This document shows positions 46,960-56,055 of a stretch of 64,000 nucleotides of DNA, piece after piece. A program made the position numbers and the translations under genes. This DNA is from Terriglobia bacterium. GTDB taxonomy: Bacteria; Acidobacteriota; Terriglobia; JAIQFV01. Location of the stretch: positions 1 through 64,000 of the forward strand of contig JAIQFY010000019.1 of the NCBI GenBank assembly GCA_020072965.1, read 5' to 3'. The number at the start of each line of letters is the position of its first letter. Position 1 is the stretch's first letter. Under the pieces are notes generated by a model. The model saw only the letters and a list, made by a program, of their open reading frames with translations. It had not been told where the DNA came from and did not search any database.

Positions 46960-47001
46960 AAGCGCTCCGATCCGTCCAAGCGGATCGGAGCGCTTTTTTT
47001 T
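46960..47001 (+). terminator. Rho-independent terminator
   Basis: AAGCGCTCCGATCCG and CGGATCGGAGCGCTT pair perfectly across a 6-base loop, followed by a run of eight or nine T. It ends the TonB-dependent protein gene 27 bases after the stop. Confidence 0.92.
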
Positions 47002-47066
47002 GTGGACCGAAGGTCATTCCACCCTTCTCACTGCAATCCGCGTCCCTCCCATTTCGCCAAAAGCGC

Positions 47067-47094
47067 TTGACAAGCGTCATGGCGCTTGTAGAAT
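47067..47094 (+). promoter_or_regulatory. Sigma70-like promoter with an inverted repeat in the spacer
   Basis: TTGACA (47067-47072), 16-base spacer, TAGAAT (47089-47094). CAAGCG (47071-47076) and CGCTTG (47083-47088) form an inverted repeat that covers most of the spacer and could be an operator. It lies about 180 bases upstream of the BNR-repeat gene. Assigned by inspection. Confidence 0.5.
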
Positions 47095-47272
47095 CCGCAG
47101 TATACCAACTGAAGCTTGTAGACTTATCCGTTCCAGCAGGATTTGAGATCGCATGCCCAAGTGAGCCCACCTTCGATGGGGTGAAGGATAGAAGGAACGG
47201 CCTGTTCGGGCCGGATCGTGTCTGTAATCCGATCCGAACTGTATGAGACTAGTTCAAGAAGGGAGAATGGTC

Positions 47273-48862
47273 ATGGCTAGTCTCCAGACGAGAGTCAGTG
47301 CCTTAATATCGAATATCATTGGAATGCGGGTTCTAGGGCTAATGGCCTTGGGGATATTGGTGTTTGCATTTCTTCCCACAACTCCGATCATCGCTCAACA
47401 GTCATCTCCTTACAAGGAGCCCCGCTGGATGGCCAAAATGCGAGCCCAACTGGCCACCTCGACCAATGCCTCGTCGGGCGCAGTCAATGTGTCCAAGAAC
47501 GTGGATGTCAGCAATGAGCCTGGGCCGCAGAGTGAAACTTTCATTGCGGTGAGCGGACAGAACTCGAGCCTGTTGGCGGGGGCTTCGAACGAAATCTTCC
47601 GCAACCCCCAGCGGACTTATTTCTCCACGGATGGAGGCAGTACATGGATCGGCCATGACCAACCCCTGGTGGATGAGGAAGGGACCCTGTGGAGCTTTGC
47701 CTCCGATCCGGGCGTCTGTTTCGACACTCGGGGCAACATTTTTTTCTCTCAAATCCTGATTGCAAGCGTCAATAACAACTTTAAAGGCGATGCGACGATC
47801 GTGAACCGCACCTCAGATGGTGGAGCGAGTTTCTCGGTCGGGAGCATTTTGAAGAAGGACCTCAACGCGGGCGCGCTCGGCCGCTTCGAAGACAAGCCTC
47901 TCATTGCCTGTGACAACAATCCGAGCAGCCCGTTTCGAGATAACGTCTACGTGGCTTGGGACACCACTGAAGGGAATGGCAACGGCGTCGTGAATCTGGC
48001 CCGGTCGACTGATCACGGGGTCACCTTTACCCGTCAGCGGATTGATGATCCCAATTCGGGGGCCAGTAACGGTGAAATTGGCGCTGATCCGGCCGTCGGT
48101 CCCACCGGTGAGGTTTACGTGGCGTGGCTTGATATTCTCAACTCGCGATTGAGGATTGATCGCTCCTTGGACGGCGGCGTTACTTTCGGTCGCGACAACA
48201 CGATCACCCCCATGATTATTCGATTTGATACCGGGATACCAGCCATCAAAATCCGGCGCGCCCTGGTCTATCCCTCGATTGATGTCGACCGCAGCACTGG
48301 ACCTCACCGAGGCCGACTCTACGCCTCCTGGACCGACCAGGCGAACCAGACTCAACCTTTCATTGATGGCGCGGAGACGGATATTTTCTTCGCCTTCTCC
48401 GATGACCAGGGTTTGAGCTGGAGTACTCCCCTTCGTGTCGCAGATGATGGGGCTCATGCCGATCAGTTTTATCAGTGGCTTTCCGTGGATCCAACGGATG
48501 GCTCGGTTAATATCAGCTGGTACGATACGCGCAATGATCCTGCCCGGCGCAAGACCGACATCTACTTTGCGCGGTCCACCAACGGAGGACTGACCTTCCG
48601 TCCCAACGTGCGCGTCACAACCGCATCCACCGATGAGAGCTGCCCGGTCTGCGAGGCCCTTCTTGCCCAAACCGGATTCACTTCGTCGACGATTAGCTTC
48701 TGCCGGCAGCAGTGCAGTGCCGAATTCTTCAACCAATATGGCGATTACACCGGCCTTGCCAGCCTGGGTGGGGTTTCCCACCCCATCTGGACAGACCGCC
48801 GCTCGGGAGAACGGCTAAACGAGGAGATCTTCACCGCAGCAGTGAAGGCCGCAAGAAGATAG
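47273..48862 (+). CDS. Secreted BNR/sialidase-type beta-propeller protein
   Basis: 529 residues. ATG 47273 is chosen because AGGGAG lies seven bases upstream; other in-frame ATGs at 47243 and 47267 fit less well. A hydrophobic segment at about 15-40 (MRVLGLMALGILVFAFLPTT) is a signal peptide or N-terminal anchor. BNR-type Asp-box motifs repeat along the chain: STDGGSTW, SLDGGVTFG, STNGGLTF, with others such as TSDGGASF and STDHGVTF. This is the fold of sialidases and of many lectin-like propellers, but I cannot point to the catalytic Arg triad, so enzymatic activity is not claimed. Cell-surface or secreted. Confidence 0.82.
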   Translation: MASLQTRVSALISNIIGMRVLGLMALGILVFAFLPTTPIIAQQSSPYKEPRWMAKMRAQLATSTNASSGAVNVSKNVDVSNEPGPQSETFIAVSGQNSSLLAGASNEIFRNPQRTYFSTDGGSTWIGHDQPLVDEEGTLWSFASDPGVCFDTRGNIFFSQILIASVNNNFKGDATIVNRTSDGGASFSVGSILKKDLNAGALGRFEDKPLIACDNNPSSPFRDNVYVAWDTTEGNGNGVVNLARSTDHGVTFTRQRIDDPNSGASNGEIGADPAVGPTGEVYVAWLDILNSRLRIDRSLDGGVTFGRDNTITPMIIRFDTGIPAIKIRRALVYPSIDVDRSTGPHRGRLYASWTDQANQTQPFIDGAETDIFFAFSDDQGLSWSTPLRVADDGAHADQFYQWLSVDPTDGSVNISWYDTRNDPARRKTDIYFARSTNGGLTFRPNVRVTTASTDESCPVCEALLAQTGFTSSTISFCRQQCSAEFFNQYGDYTGLASLGGVSHPIWTDRRSGERLNEEIFTAAVKAARR

Positions 48863-48982
48863 CGGAGAAAGGTTGAGGCTATCCTCAACAAGGGACCGTT
48901 CCGGTCAGCTGCAGTCAATGATCATTTGGAAGACCACATTACAGTCACGCTTCACCACACACACTCAGGAGGAATGACGAAT

Positions 48983-49885
48983 ATGAAGAAGAAGCTCCTT
49001 TTACCTTTTCTCGTCGCGACTTTTTTGCTGGGATCGAGCGTTTCGCAGCTCGCACAACCGGCCCCGAGCGCGGGCCCACCCAAGGTGCTTTTAATCGAGC
49101 GAGAGGAGATCAAGCCGGGAAAGGGAACGGTCCATGAGAAAGAGGCCCACGGGTTTGTCCAGCTGGCCGCCAGGGCGAAATCGGAAGCTCATTGGCTGGG
49201 GATGTCCTCCATTTCAGGGAATGAGAATGAAGCGGTATTCCTGGTCAGCTATCCTTCCTTCGAAGCCCTGGAGAAGGATCGTATGAAATTCGAGAAGGCG
49301 GAGGGAGGAGCCCTGATGGCAGACATGGAAAAGCTCGAGGCCGCGGGCGCGGACATGCACGCCAGTCAGCGCGCCATTCTGGCTGTTCTTCGGGCGGATC
49401 TGAGCTATCGCCTCAAAGACATCACTGCCGACAGTATTGCGCACTCGCGGGTCGTCGAAATCGAAACGTTTCGGGTGAGGCTCGGCCATTTCGGGGAATT
49501 TGGGGAAGGGGCAAAGCTGTATTTCAGTGCCATGGAAAAGGCCAATGTGAACACGCCCATCGCGCTCTACCAGGCCATTTCAGGAGCTCCGGGTGGCACC
49601 TACTTTGCCATTTCTGCGATGAAATCGTTGAAAGAGATGGATGTGGACAATAACAAGGCGGTTATGGCGGCGCTCGGAGAAGAAAATGGAAAGAAGCTGC
49701 AGACGCTCGAGCGCGACTCCGTCATGAACATCGAATCGAACCTCTACGCCATCAGTCCCAGGATGAGCTATGTGTCCAAGGAAATGGCGGGGATCGACCC
49801 GGGATTCTGGACGCCCAAGCCATCCGCGGCGCCAAAGGCTGCTGCCCCTGCCACACCAGCAGCAAAAGAAAGAGCAAAACAGTAA
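48983..49885 (+). CDS. Secreted protein of unknown function, NIPSNAP/dimeric barrel-like
   Basis: 300 residues. ATG 48983 with AGGAGG ten bases upstream; an ATG at 48974 sits too close to that site. Signal peptide about 1-25 (KKKLLLPFLVATFLLGSSV). The mature protein has two repeated halves, each starting with a strand then a helix: LIEREEIKPGKGTVHEKEAHG and VEIETFRVRLGHFGEF, the latter followed by EGAKLYFSAM. This is reminiscent of ferredoxin-like dimeric barrel proteins such as NIPSNAP. C-terminal tail Ala/Pro/Lys-rich. It follows the BNR gene by 120 bases and may share its transcript. I do not recognise a specific function. Confidence 0.65.
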   Translation: MKKKLLLPFLVATFLLGSSVSQLAQPAPSAGPPKVLLIEREEIKPGKGTVHEKEAHGFVQLAARAKSEAHWLGMSSISGNENEAVFLVSYPSFEALEKDRMKFEKAEGGALMADMEKLEAAGADMHASQRAILAVLRADLSYRLKDITADSIAHSRVVEIETFRVRLGHFGEFGEGAKLYFSAMEKANVNTPIALYQAISGAPGGTYFAISAMKSLKEMDVDNNKAVMAALGEENGKKLQTLERDSVMNIESNLYAISPRMSYVSKEMAGIDPGFWTPKPSAAPKAAAPATPAAKERAKQ

Positions 49886-50435
49886 AGAAATTCTCCGGTT
49901 TATGCCGGAAGGTCTACCAAAGAGGACACCGCTTGGCTGCGGGGTCTATCTTACCGCCAGCCCCGCCTGGCGGGGCGGAAGAAGGTAGCCCAGGGTGAAG
50001 CGATCCCGCGATACTCAAACGCGTCAACCTAAGACCGGAGTAACGAGCGGTCCATAATTCCCCCGGGGGAAGCCGGGGGATGATTCAGGTACAGCCTACA
50101 GCAGCGACCCCATTTTCATTATCTCCACCCCCATCCCGCGAAGCGGGATGGGGGAGTGTGGTTTATTTTTGGAGCCTGTGTTTGTGGGCTGGACTTGAAC
50201 TTTCCCCCAGCTTCCGCTGGGGGGATTCGACAGAGCCGTCCCCCTCCCCCTTTAAAATCAATCCTCTTTAGGTTGACGCCCGCCGTGGCGGGCGCAAGGC
50301 GGGATCGAGAAACCTCAGGTAAGTGAACCCTTTTCCATTTCCAAGTCCCCCTTGGGGGACGACAGAGACGAACAGGAAAAATGGCCTTGCCATCCACGTA
50401 GGGGCGAGCAACCTCCTCGCCCTACAAAATACCAC
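49886..50435. repeat. Gap with family E and other palindromes
   Basis: Family E palindromes lie at 50057-50100 (minus orientation, CCCCCGGGGGAAGCCGGGGG split by a short loop) and 50184-50227 (plus orientation, CCCCCAGC-TTCC-GCTGGGGG). Other hairpins: near 49955-49977 (CCGCCAGCCCCGCCTGGCGG, not part of the family), 50125-50155 (ATCCCGCGAAGCGGGAT) and 50398-50425 (GTAGGGGCGAG and CTCGCCCTAC). No gene is seen; two flanking genes converge here, so these may act as terminators. Confidence 0.7.
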
Positions 50436-51284
50436 CTACTTCCTCATCAATCGGATCTCAAATAATTTCGGCCACAACTTCCCTGTCACGACCAACCGAT
50501 CTTTCGCTGGGTCATAAGCGATGCCGTTGAGAACATCGACGGGTTGCCGGCGATCGTCCGCAGATAAAAGTCCCGTTAAATCAACCCACCCAAGCACCTT
50601 CCCTGATCCAGGGTCCAGGCGGACAATGTAGTCGCTTCCATAAACGTTCGCATAAATCTCGCCCTTGATATATTCGAGCTCATTAAGATTTGAAAGCGGC
50701 TGGCCATCGCTCATCACACGAATCGTGCGCTGGGTTTGAAGGCTGACCGGATCGAGAAACCGGATTTCGTTGGTCCCGTCGCTCATGATCAAAGAACGGT
50801 CATCATGCGTCAAACCCCATCCTTCGCCGCTGTACGAAAATTCCTTGAGAGGTTGAAACGACTGCCGGTCATAGACAAATCCCTTGTGGGACTGCCAAGT
50901 GAGTTGAAAGATCTTGTTCTCGAGTACCGTAATGCCCTCGCCGAAATACTCAGGCGCCAAATCATGCTGCTGGAGAACCTTTCCGCTCTCAAAATCCACT
51001 TTGCGAAGGCTGGACCTCCCGAATAGCCCCGTGCTCTCATAGAGCACCCCGTTGGAGAATTCCAGTCCCTGAGTGTAAGCGGCGGGGTCGTGAGGCCAAC
51101 TCTTGACGACCTGAAAAGTATAGAACGGGACTCCGGTCGCAGAGCCTTGGGCATCGGTGGAGACGCCGGGAGATGATTCCCTTGGGCCATTCCCAGCCCT
51201 TTCAGTACAGGCTGGAACGGTGAAGATGATGTTGAGAATGATAATTATGACAGTGATTCGTTTAAGCCTATTCTTATCTTTCAT
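50436..51284 (-). CDS. Glutaminyl-peptide cyclotransferase (glutamine cyclotransferase family), lipoprotein
   Basis: 282 residues from ATG 51284; the frame is open further up but the lipobox fixes the start. Hydrophobic segment then VPAC near residue 23, a lipobox, so the mature protein is a lipoprotein. The rest is a five-bladed propeller of the plant/bacterial glutamine cyclotransferase family: AYTQGLEFSNGVLYESTG, SSLRKVDFESGKVL, GEGWGLTHD, LNELEYIKGEIYANVYG and DVLNGIAYDP. It forms pyroglutamate from N-terminal Gln of exported proteins or peptides, known from the family. It stands alone, divergent from fumC. Confidence 0.9.
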   Translation of the reverse strand: MKDKNRLKRITVIIIILNIIFTVPACTERAGNGPRESSPGVSTDAQGSATGVPFYTFQVVKSWPHDPAAYTQGLEFSNGVLYESTGLFGRSSLRKVDFESGKVLQQHDLAPEYFGEGITVLENKIFQLTWQSHKGFVYDRQSFQPLKEFSYSGEGWGLTHDDRSLIMSDGTNEIRFLDPVSLQTQRTIRVMSDGQPLSNLNELEYIKGEIYANVYGSDYIVRLDPGSGKVLGWVDLTGLLSADDRRQPVDVLNGIAYDPAKDRLVVTGKLWPKLFEIRLMRK

Positions 51285-51604
51285 TGGATTCTGCGTCTCT
51301 GTGGTCAAGTGTTGTTGCGGTCCATCAAAATAAGGTCGAGATTCGGGATCAATCGAAAGATTACGAAGAAGGAAAAGATTCGTCAAGCGCACGGTTTAGA
51401 GAAAAACTGTTACAAGCGGAACGCTGGGTTAACCTCAAGCCCTTTGGACCGGCTGAATGATGTCCTGATTTTGGGCCCAGAGCGTATAGATGGTGAGACC
51501 TCGATCTTAGGACCTCAGGGCCGTAAGAATGTGGCCCTTTGGGCCTTTCAATTGTTAAAATGACAACACAGCCTGATATTCAATGCTGAAGAAGGAGCCT
51601 GCTT
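51285..51604. other. Gap between divergent glutaminyl cyclase and fumC
   Basis: 320 bases. A short hairpin GGGCC and GGCCC near 51519-51542 sits upstream of fumC and lies in a family A-like context. Both genes' promoters should be here but no clear hexamer pair was found. No gene is seen. Confidence 0.5.
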
Positions 51605-52996
51605 ATGAACCACCGCATTGAAACGGATACCATGGGAGAAATTCCGGTCCCCTCGGATAAATACTGGGGGGCCCAGACGCAACGGTCCTTTGAAAACTTT
51701 GTCATTGGCGGGCAAAAAATGCCCATTGAAGTGATTCAAGCCTTTGCGGTCTTAAAAAAAGCGTCCGCCATGACCAACATGGAGTTGGGTGTCTTGTCCC
51801 GGGAGAAGGCCGAGGTGATCGGTCGAGTGTGTGATGAGATTGTCGCGGGAAAGCTCGACGAACATTTTCCCCTGGTGGTATGGCAGACGGGTTCGGGGAC
51901 CCAGTCCAACATGAACGTCAATGAGGTGATTTCCAACCGGGCCATTGAGCTGCTGGGCGGCCAGATGGGCTCAAAAAAACCCATTCACCCCAATGACGAC
52001 GTCAATAAATCACAGTCTTCAAATGACACGTTCCCGACGGCCATGCATATTGCAGCCTACAAGATGATTGTGGAGCATACCGTCCCTCACATGGAACAGC
52101 TAAGACAGACGTTGGATCAAAAATCCGGTGACTTCATGAAAATTGTCAAGATTGGGCGAACTCATTTGATGGACGCCACACCGCTCACTCTCGGCCAGGA
52201 GTTTTCCGGCTATGCCTCTCAACTGAAGCACTCCCTCCATGCTATCCGGAATTCGCTGGATCACCTGGCGGAATTGGCGCTGGGGGGGACGGCGGTGGGA
52301 ACCGGATTGAACGCGCCCAAAGGATTTGCAGAGAAAGTTGCCGCCAGGATTGCGGAATTAACCGGCCACCCCTTCAAGACCGCTGAGAACAAGTTCGAAT
52401 CACTGGCCTGCCATGACGCCGTTGTCGAAACGTCGGGGGCTCTGAAGACGGCTGCGGTCAGCCTCATGAAGATCGCCAACGACATCCGCCTCCTGGCCTC
52501 GGGCCCGCGGTGCGGGATTGGCGAGATCAGCATTCCTTCGAATGAACCCGGGTCCTCGATCATGCCCGGCAAGGTCAATCCCACACAGACGGAGGCCATG
52601 ACGATGGTTTGCGCGCAAGTGATGGGAAACGACGTGGCAATCAATGTGGGGGGCCTCAGTGGCCATTTCGAATTGAATGTCTTCAAGCCGATGATGATTT
52701 TCAATCTGTTAAATTCCGCCCGGTTGCTTCGAGACGCCTGCGATTCATTTAACAAGCACTGCGTCGTAGGGATCGAGCCGAATCATGAGCGAATACGATC
52801 TCACCTGGAGAATTCCCTCATGCTGGTCACGGCGCTGAATCCCCACATCGGCTATGATAAGGCCGCCGCCATCGCAAAAAAGGCCCACCGGGAGGGTCTC
52901 ACGTTGAGACAATCCGCCATTCAACTCGGGTATGTGACCGATGAGGAGTTCTCAAAATACGTTGTCCCGGAGAAAATGGTAGGAGAGCTGTTGTGA
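51605..52996 (+). CDS. fumC: Fumarate hydratase, class II
   Basis: 463 residues, ATG 51605 with AAGGAG eight bases upstream. Converts fumarate to malate in the TCA cycle in the cytoplasm. Signature motifs: [14 protein letters not shown] near 98-111, the catalytic His region [15 protein letters not shown] near 188, and the superfamily signature [15 protein letters not shown] near 318-332, with the mobile-loop Ser at its start. Length and order are normal for FumC. REP palindromes follow from 53015. Confidence 0.96.
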   Translation: MNHRIETDTMGEIPVPSDKYWGAQTQRSFENFVIGGQKMPIEVIQAFAVLKKASAMTNMELGVLSREKAEVIGRVCDEIVAGKLDEHFPLVVWQTGSGTQSNMNVNEVISNRAIELLGGQMGSKKPIHPNDDVNKSQSSNDTFPTAMHIAAYKMIVEHTVPHMEQLRQTLDQKSGDFMKIVKIGRTHLMDATPLTLGQEFSGYASQLKHSLHAIRNSLDHLAELALGGTAVGTGLNAPKGFAEKVAARIAELTGHPFKTAENKFESLACHDAVVETSGALKTAAVSLMKIANDIRLLASGPRCGIGEISIPSNEPGSSIMPGKVNPTQTEAMTMVCAQVMGNDVAINVGGLSGHFELNVFKPMMIFNLLNSARLLRDACDSFNKHCVVGIEPNHERIRSHLENSLMLVTALNPHIGYDKAAAIAKKAHREGLTLRQSAIQLGYVTDEEFSKYVVPEKMVGELL

Positions 52997-53014
52997 TCTC
53001 TCCCTGACGAATAG

Positions 53015-53120
53015 AATCCCCCCAGCGGAAGCTGGGGGATCGTTCAATTCCGACCTACCCAATCGCCACCCCGGTCCTCCCGCAAATCCCACCGACGGCA
53101 GTCGGGGGATCGTTCAATTC
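53015..53120. repeat. Family E REP palindromes downstream of fumC
   Basis: Two palindromes in minus orientation. The first (53015-53058) has CCCCCCAGC-GGAA-GCTGGGGG; the second (53084-53120) has CCCACCGAC-GGCA-GTCGGGGG and abuts the truncated transposase copy exactly, at the position of the codons ELE. Confidence 0.85.
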
Positions 53121-53399
53121 CAGCTCACACACGGAAGCCAAATTGGGCTTTAGCGTCTGGATCACTTTCGAGATTGTCTGATCCGGACGCATGCTCAGGA
53201 GACAGCGAACTGAGTTGGGACACCATTTGGATTGGAGAAGATGATAGTCGTGGCGTTGGCAGATTTTGAGAAGGCGTGCCGTGAGCCTTTTCAGCGACGT
53301 TGGGGAAGTAAAAACCGCCCTCCGACGGTGAGTGCGAAAACAGATGTAGTCATGAAGCTGATAGGCCCAATTCAAGGGCTCATAAAGCTGGATATGCAT
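53121..53399 (-). pseudogene. Truncated double-domain RAYT, N-terminal domain only
   Basis: From ATG 53399 the protein matches the first 92 residues of the neighbouring intact transposase almost exactly (MHIQLYEPLNWAYQLHDYIC, then RHDYHLLQSKWCPNSVR and LLSMRPDQTISKVIQTLK). It stops matching after VCELE, where a REP palindrome begins. The part with the catalytic Tyr and the whole C-terminal domain are missing. An open frame runs into the REP, but this is not a functional enzyme. It is a truncated duplicate of the gene at 53754-54575. Confidence 0.85.
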
Positions 53400-53489
53400 G
53401 CGGGATCACTTTCCTGGGGGGAGATCGATAAAACTATTCTGCCATGCAGCGGGCAGAAGGGAAAGAAAAATTAGAGTGGGCTCTGCGGG

Positions 53490-53757
53490 GTAGGTTGGAT
53501 TTGAACGATCCCCCGACTGCCGTCGGGGGGATTGTTGTTCGGGAGGGCTTGTTTGTAGGTTGGATCTGAAAAATCCCCCGACTCCCGTCGGGGGGATTGT
53601 GGGTAGAGCACAACCTTTTCTTCTGCATCCAGCGCTTTAGAAAGAATCCCCCCAACGGAAGCTGGGGGATCATTCAAATCCAACCTACAGAAGAGCCGGC
53701 TCTGCATGGGAATAATCCCACCGACGGCAGTCGGTGGATCATTCATATCCCGCCTAA
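53490..53757. repeat. Family E REP array between two RAYT copies
   Basis: Four palindromes: 53490-53533 and 53555-53598 in plus orientation (GTAGGTTGGAT head, hairpin arms CCCCCGAC and GTCGGGGG), and 53645-53688 and 53714-53757 in minus orientation. A 45-base spacer (GGGTAGAGCACAACC and GCTTTAGAA at its ends) lies between the inverted pairs. The array recurs almost unchanged at 54665-54931. Confidence 0.88.
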
Positions 53758-54575
53758 GATCCGTCCTTCAAGAATTTCCTCATTAACGCCGTTGTGAATT
53801 CGCCGCAGGTTCCTGCATATGCCGAGTCCTCCCAGAGTCGCTCCATCCCCGCCCTCACTAACACCTCCGGAAAGTGTTTAGCCATGAAATACTGCCCGTT
53901 ATTCATCAACGCGAGTACGCAAGACTCCACGCTTGTCTTGGGCACAATTCTCATTAGCAGGTGTGCATGCTCCGGGAGAATGCTCATTTCATCAATCGCA
54001 AATTCCCGTTTCTCTGCCACCTTGAGCCAATAGTTTCCCAGCGCCTCGGCTGTGAAGGCATCAAACACCCCTCGCCGGTACTGGGTTGCCATCACCACGT
54101 GATGGCTCAACTCAAAGAAGGCATGCGCGGCCAGCAGGGGCCTTCTCTGGACGGCATGGTAACGAAATACGGGCGGATGCAGGCGCCCGGCGTATCCATG
54201 GTGCTCCGACTGCGCCTTCAAGTATTGACGCACGGCTGCCCGGTTCACACGCCCTGTACTTTTCGCCAGAAATCCACACGCCCATACCGGAGGTTCCAGC
54301 TCACACACGGAAGCCAAATTGGGCTTTAGCGTCTGGATCACTTTCGAGATTGTCTGATCCGGACGCATGCTCAGGAGACAGCGAACTGAGTTGGGACACC
54401 ATTGGGATTGGAGAAGATGATAGTCGTGGCGTTGGCAGATTTCGAGAAGGCGTGCCGTGAGCCTTTCCAGCGACGTTGAGGAAGCCAAAAGTGTCCTCCG
54501 GCGGTGAGATCGAAAACCGATGTAGTAATGAAGTTGATAGGCCCAGTTCACGGCCTCGTATAGCTGGATATGCAT
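53754..54575 (-). CDS. Double-domain REP-associated transposase with a split HUH/Tyr active site
   Basis: 273 residues. ATG 54575 follows CCAGGAAAG-type Shine-Dalgarno sequence; the frame upstream is REP-derived and not coding. Two Y1_Tnp-like halves. N-terminal half (about 1-130): ICQRHDYHLLQSQWCPNSVR shows the expected strand, but HUH is S-V-R; the Tyr helix is intact (GRVNRAAVRQYLKAQSEHH). C-terminal half (about 140-273): HUH intact as ILPEHAHLLM; the Tyr helix reads FTTALMRKFLKDGS, with Phe for Tyr. One complete HUH/Tyr set could form across the halves. Stop TAG overlaps the downstream REP. REP palindromes flank both ends. The copy at 62967 has the same pattern and length, which argues for function. 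Confidence 0.87.
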   Translation of the reverse strand: MHIQLYEAVNWAYQLHYYIGFRSHRRRTLLASSTSLERLTARLLEICQRHDYHLLQSQWCPNSVRCLLSMRPDQTISKVIQTLKPNLASVCELEPPVWACGFLAKSTGRVNRAAVRQYLKAQSEHHGYAGRLHPPVFRYHAVQRRPLLAAHAFFELSHHVVMATQYRRGVFDAFTAEALGNYWLKVAEKREFAIDEMSILPEHAHLLMRIVPKTSVESCVLALMNNGQYFMAKHFPEVLVRAGMERLWEDSAYAGTCGEFTTALMRKFLKDGS

Positions 54576-54664
54576 GCGGGACCACTTTCCTGGGGGGAAA
54601 CGATAAGACAATTTTGCCATGCAGTGGGCAGAAGGTAAATGAAATTTGGAGGAGGGCTGCGGAT

Positions 54665-54931
54665 TAGGCTGCATCTGAAGTATCCCCCGACTGCCGTCGG
54701 GGGGATTGTTGTTCGGCAGGGCTTGGTTGTAGGTTGGATCTGAAAAATCCCCCGACTGCCGTCGGGGGGATTGTGGGTAGAGCACAACCTTTTCTTCTGC
54801 ATCCAGCGCTTTAGAAAGAATCCCCCCAGCGGAAGCTGGGGGATCGTTCCTGTCCAACCTACAGAAGAGCCGGCTCTGCGTGGGAATAATCCCACCGACG
54901 GCAGTCGGTGGATATTTCAAATCCAGTCTAT
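54665..54931. repeat. Family E REP array, duplicate of 53490-53757
   Basis: Palindromes at about 54665-54708 and 54730-54773 (plus) and 54819-54862 and 54888-54931 (minus), with the same spacers as the array at 53490. The last one contains the stop codon of the decayed transposase remnant that follows. Confidence 0.85.
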
Positions 54932-55064
54932 AAGCCGTCTCTCAATAATGTCTTCATTAAGGCCAGCATGCATGTCTTCACGTTTGTTTCCTCCAGCGGC
55001 ACAGCAGAGGAGCACTCGCAGGGGACCGGGCAGACGGGAAAGAAGATTGAGAGGGGAGCGTGCC
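54928..55064 (-). pseudogene. Internally deleted double-domain RAYT remnant
   Basis: The reverse strand reads KTCMLALMKTLLRDGL then TAG (54928-54930). In the intact copies one finds SCVLALM near residue 220 and ALMRTFLRDGS at the end, so this remnant joins the two at ALM and lacks what lies between. Upstream the same DNA resembles the promoter-side leader of the intact genes (GGGCAGACGGGAAAGAAGAT and a REP head at 55065). It is a third copy reduced by deletion. Confidence 0.65.
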
Positions 55065-55174
55065 TTAGGTAGGATCTGAATAATCCACCGACTCCCGTCG
55101 GTGGGATTCTTGCTCCAGACCGCTTGTCTGGTAGGCTGAATATGAACAATCCCCCGACTGCCGTCGGGGGGATT
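55065..55174. repeat. Family E REP pair
   Basis: Two palindromes in plus orientation, 55065-55107 (GTAGG head, arms CCACCGAC and GTCGGTGG) and 55131-55174 (arms CCCCCGAC and GTCGGGGG). Confidence 0.85.
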
Positions 55175-55259
55175 CATGACAATCCATAACGGGCTCCTCC
55201 TCGAACGCTAGTCCAAGAAACTCACATATCGCTTCGAAGTCCGGGATTCACATCCGAGC

Positions 55260-55802
55260 TCACTTCCGGTTAATGGCCTCCTGAAAAATTTTAAAGGAAC
55301 GCGGATCAAACAAAACGAAGATCACATGCCCGACGCTTGACTGGGGGTGGCTCGGAGCGAAATCCCGGACTGCCCGGACCATGGCTCCTGCGCACTCGTC
55401 CGTGGGAAAACCAGCAACGCCCGTTCCCAAAGCTGGAAATGCCAGGGATTTCAGTTTGAGATCGGTGGCGACGAGGAGGCACGATTGCGTCGCCTTGTAG
55501 ATGATCTCGCCGCTGGTGAGAGAGCCGGTTCTCTTGGGCGCCCGTTCATCTTCCGTCCGGTAGCCCATAACCGCCGCATGAATGACCGCCTTGTTGGGAA
55601 GCCTTCCCGCCGTCGTCGCAACCGCTTCACCCAACCGGATCGGCCCTCTGGCCCGTGACTCCCGGTCCACAACGTCTCCCCCTTTGCGCCGTATGGCGCC
55701 TGCCACGCCTGCCCCCAAAACAAGGTCGGTGTTCGCCGCATTCACAATGGCGTCCACTTCGGTCTGCTCGGTAATGTCCCCCTCCAGCACGGAAATCTTC
55801 AT
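55260..55802 (-). CDS. Macrodomain protein (ADP-ribose / O-acetyl-ADP-ribose binding)
   Basis: 180 residues, ATG 55802. A stand-alone macrodomain of the AF1521/YmdB type: GDITEQTEVDAIVNAANTDL near 8-27 (the Asp and Asn contact adenosine and the distal ribose), LGAGVAGAIRRKGG near 29-42, and SLAFPALGTGVAGFP near 123-137 for the phosphates. Members bind ADP-ribose and remove acetyl or ADP-ribosyl groups. Length fits. It lies alone between the REP nest and lnt, divergent from lnt. Cytoplasmic. Confidence 0.9.
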   Translation of the reverse strand: MKISVLEGDITEQTEVDAIVNAANTDLVLGAGVAGAIRRKGGDVVDRESRARGPIRLGEAVATTAGRLPNKAVIHAAVMGYRTEDERAPKRTGSLTSGEIIYKATQSCLLVATDLKLKSLAFPALGTGVAGFPTDECAGAMVRAVRDFAPSHPQSSVGHVIFVLFDPRSFKIFQEAINRK

Positions 55803-56055
55803 GGCTCACCTCGAACTTCCCACCGGATCTTTTCATTTCCCGGGTGTGTCTTTCAGCGACTCTCATATGAGAAGATTCAGTGTGCTACAATTCCATCTCT
55901 GATCCAGTTCCCTATTGAGACGTGTTTCGATAATCGCTTTGCTCCATTGTACCCCAAACCCCCAAACACGGGTGGAGGTTTGCCGTGAGTCTTCTCGGAC
56001 GAATTTCCACACGGTTTACAGTTTGAGGCGGTGAATCCATGCGACAGGCCTGAAC

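Noticed and set aside
47273-48862. Sialidase enzyme
   Set aside because: Asp-box repeats are visible, but the Arg triad and Tyr/Glu pair of the catalytic site could not be identified, so only the fold is claimed.
53434-53746. Open frames rich in NPPDGSRG and PPTAVGG
   Set aside because: These are translations of the REP palindromes in several frames. They recur at 54548-54895, 54917-55177 and 62488-62829 with the same peptide and have no independent support.
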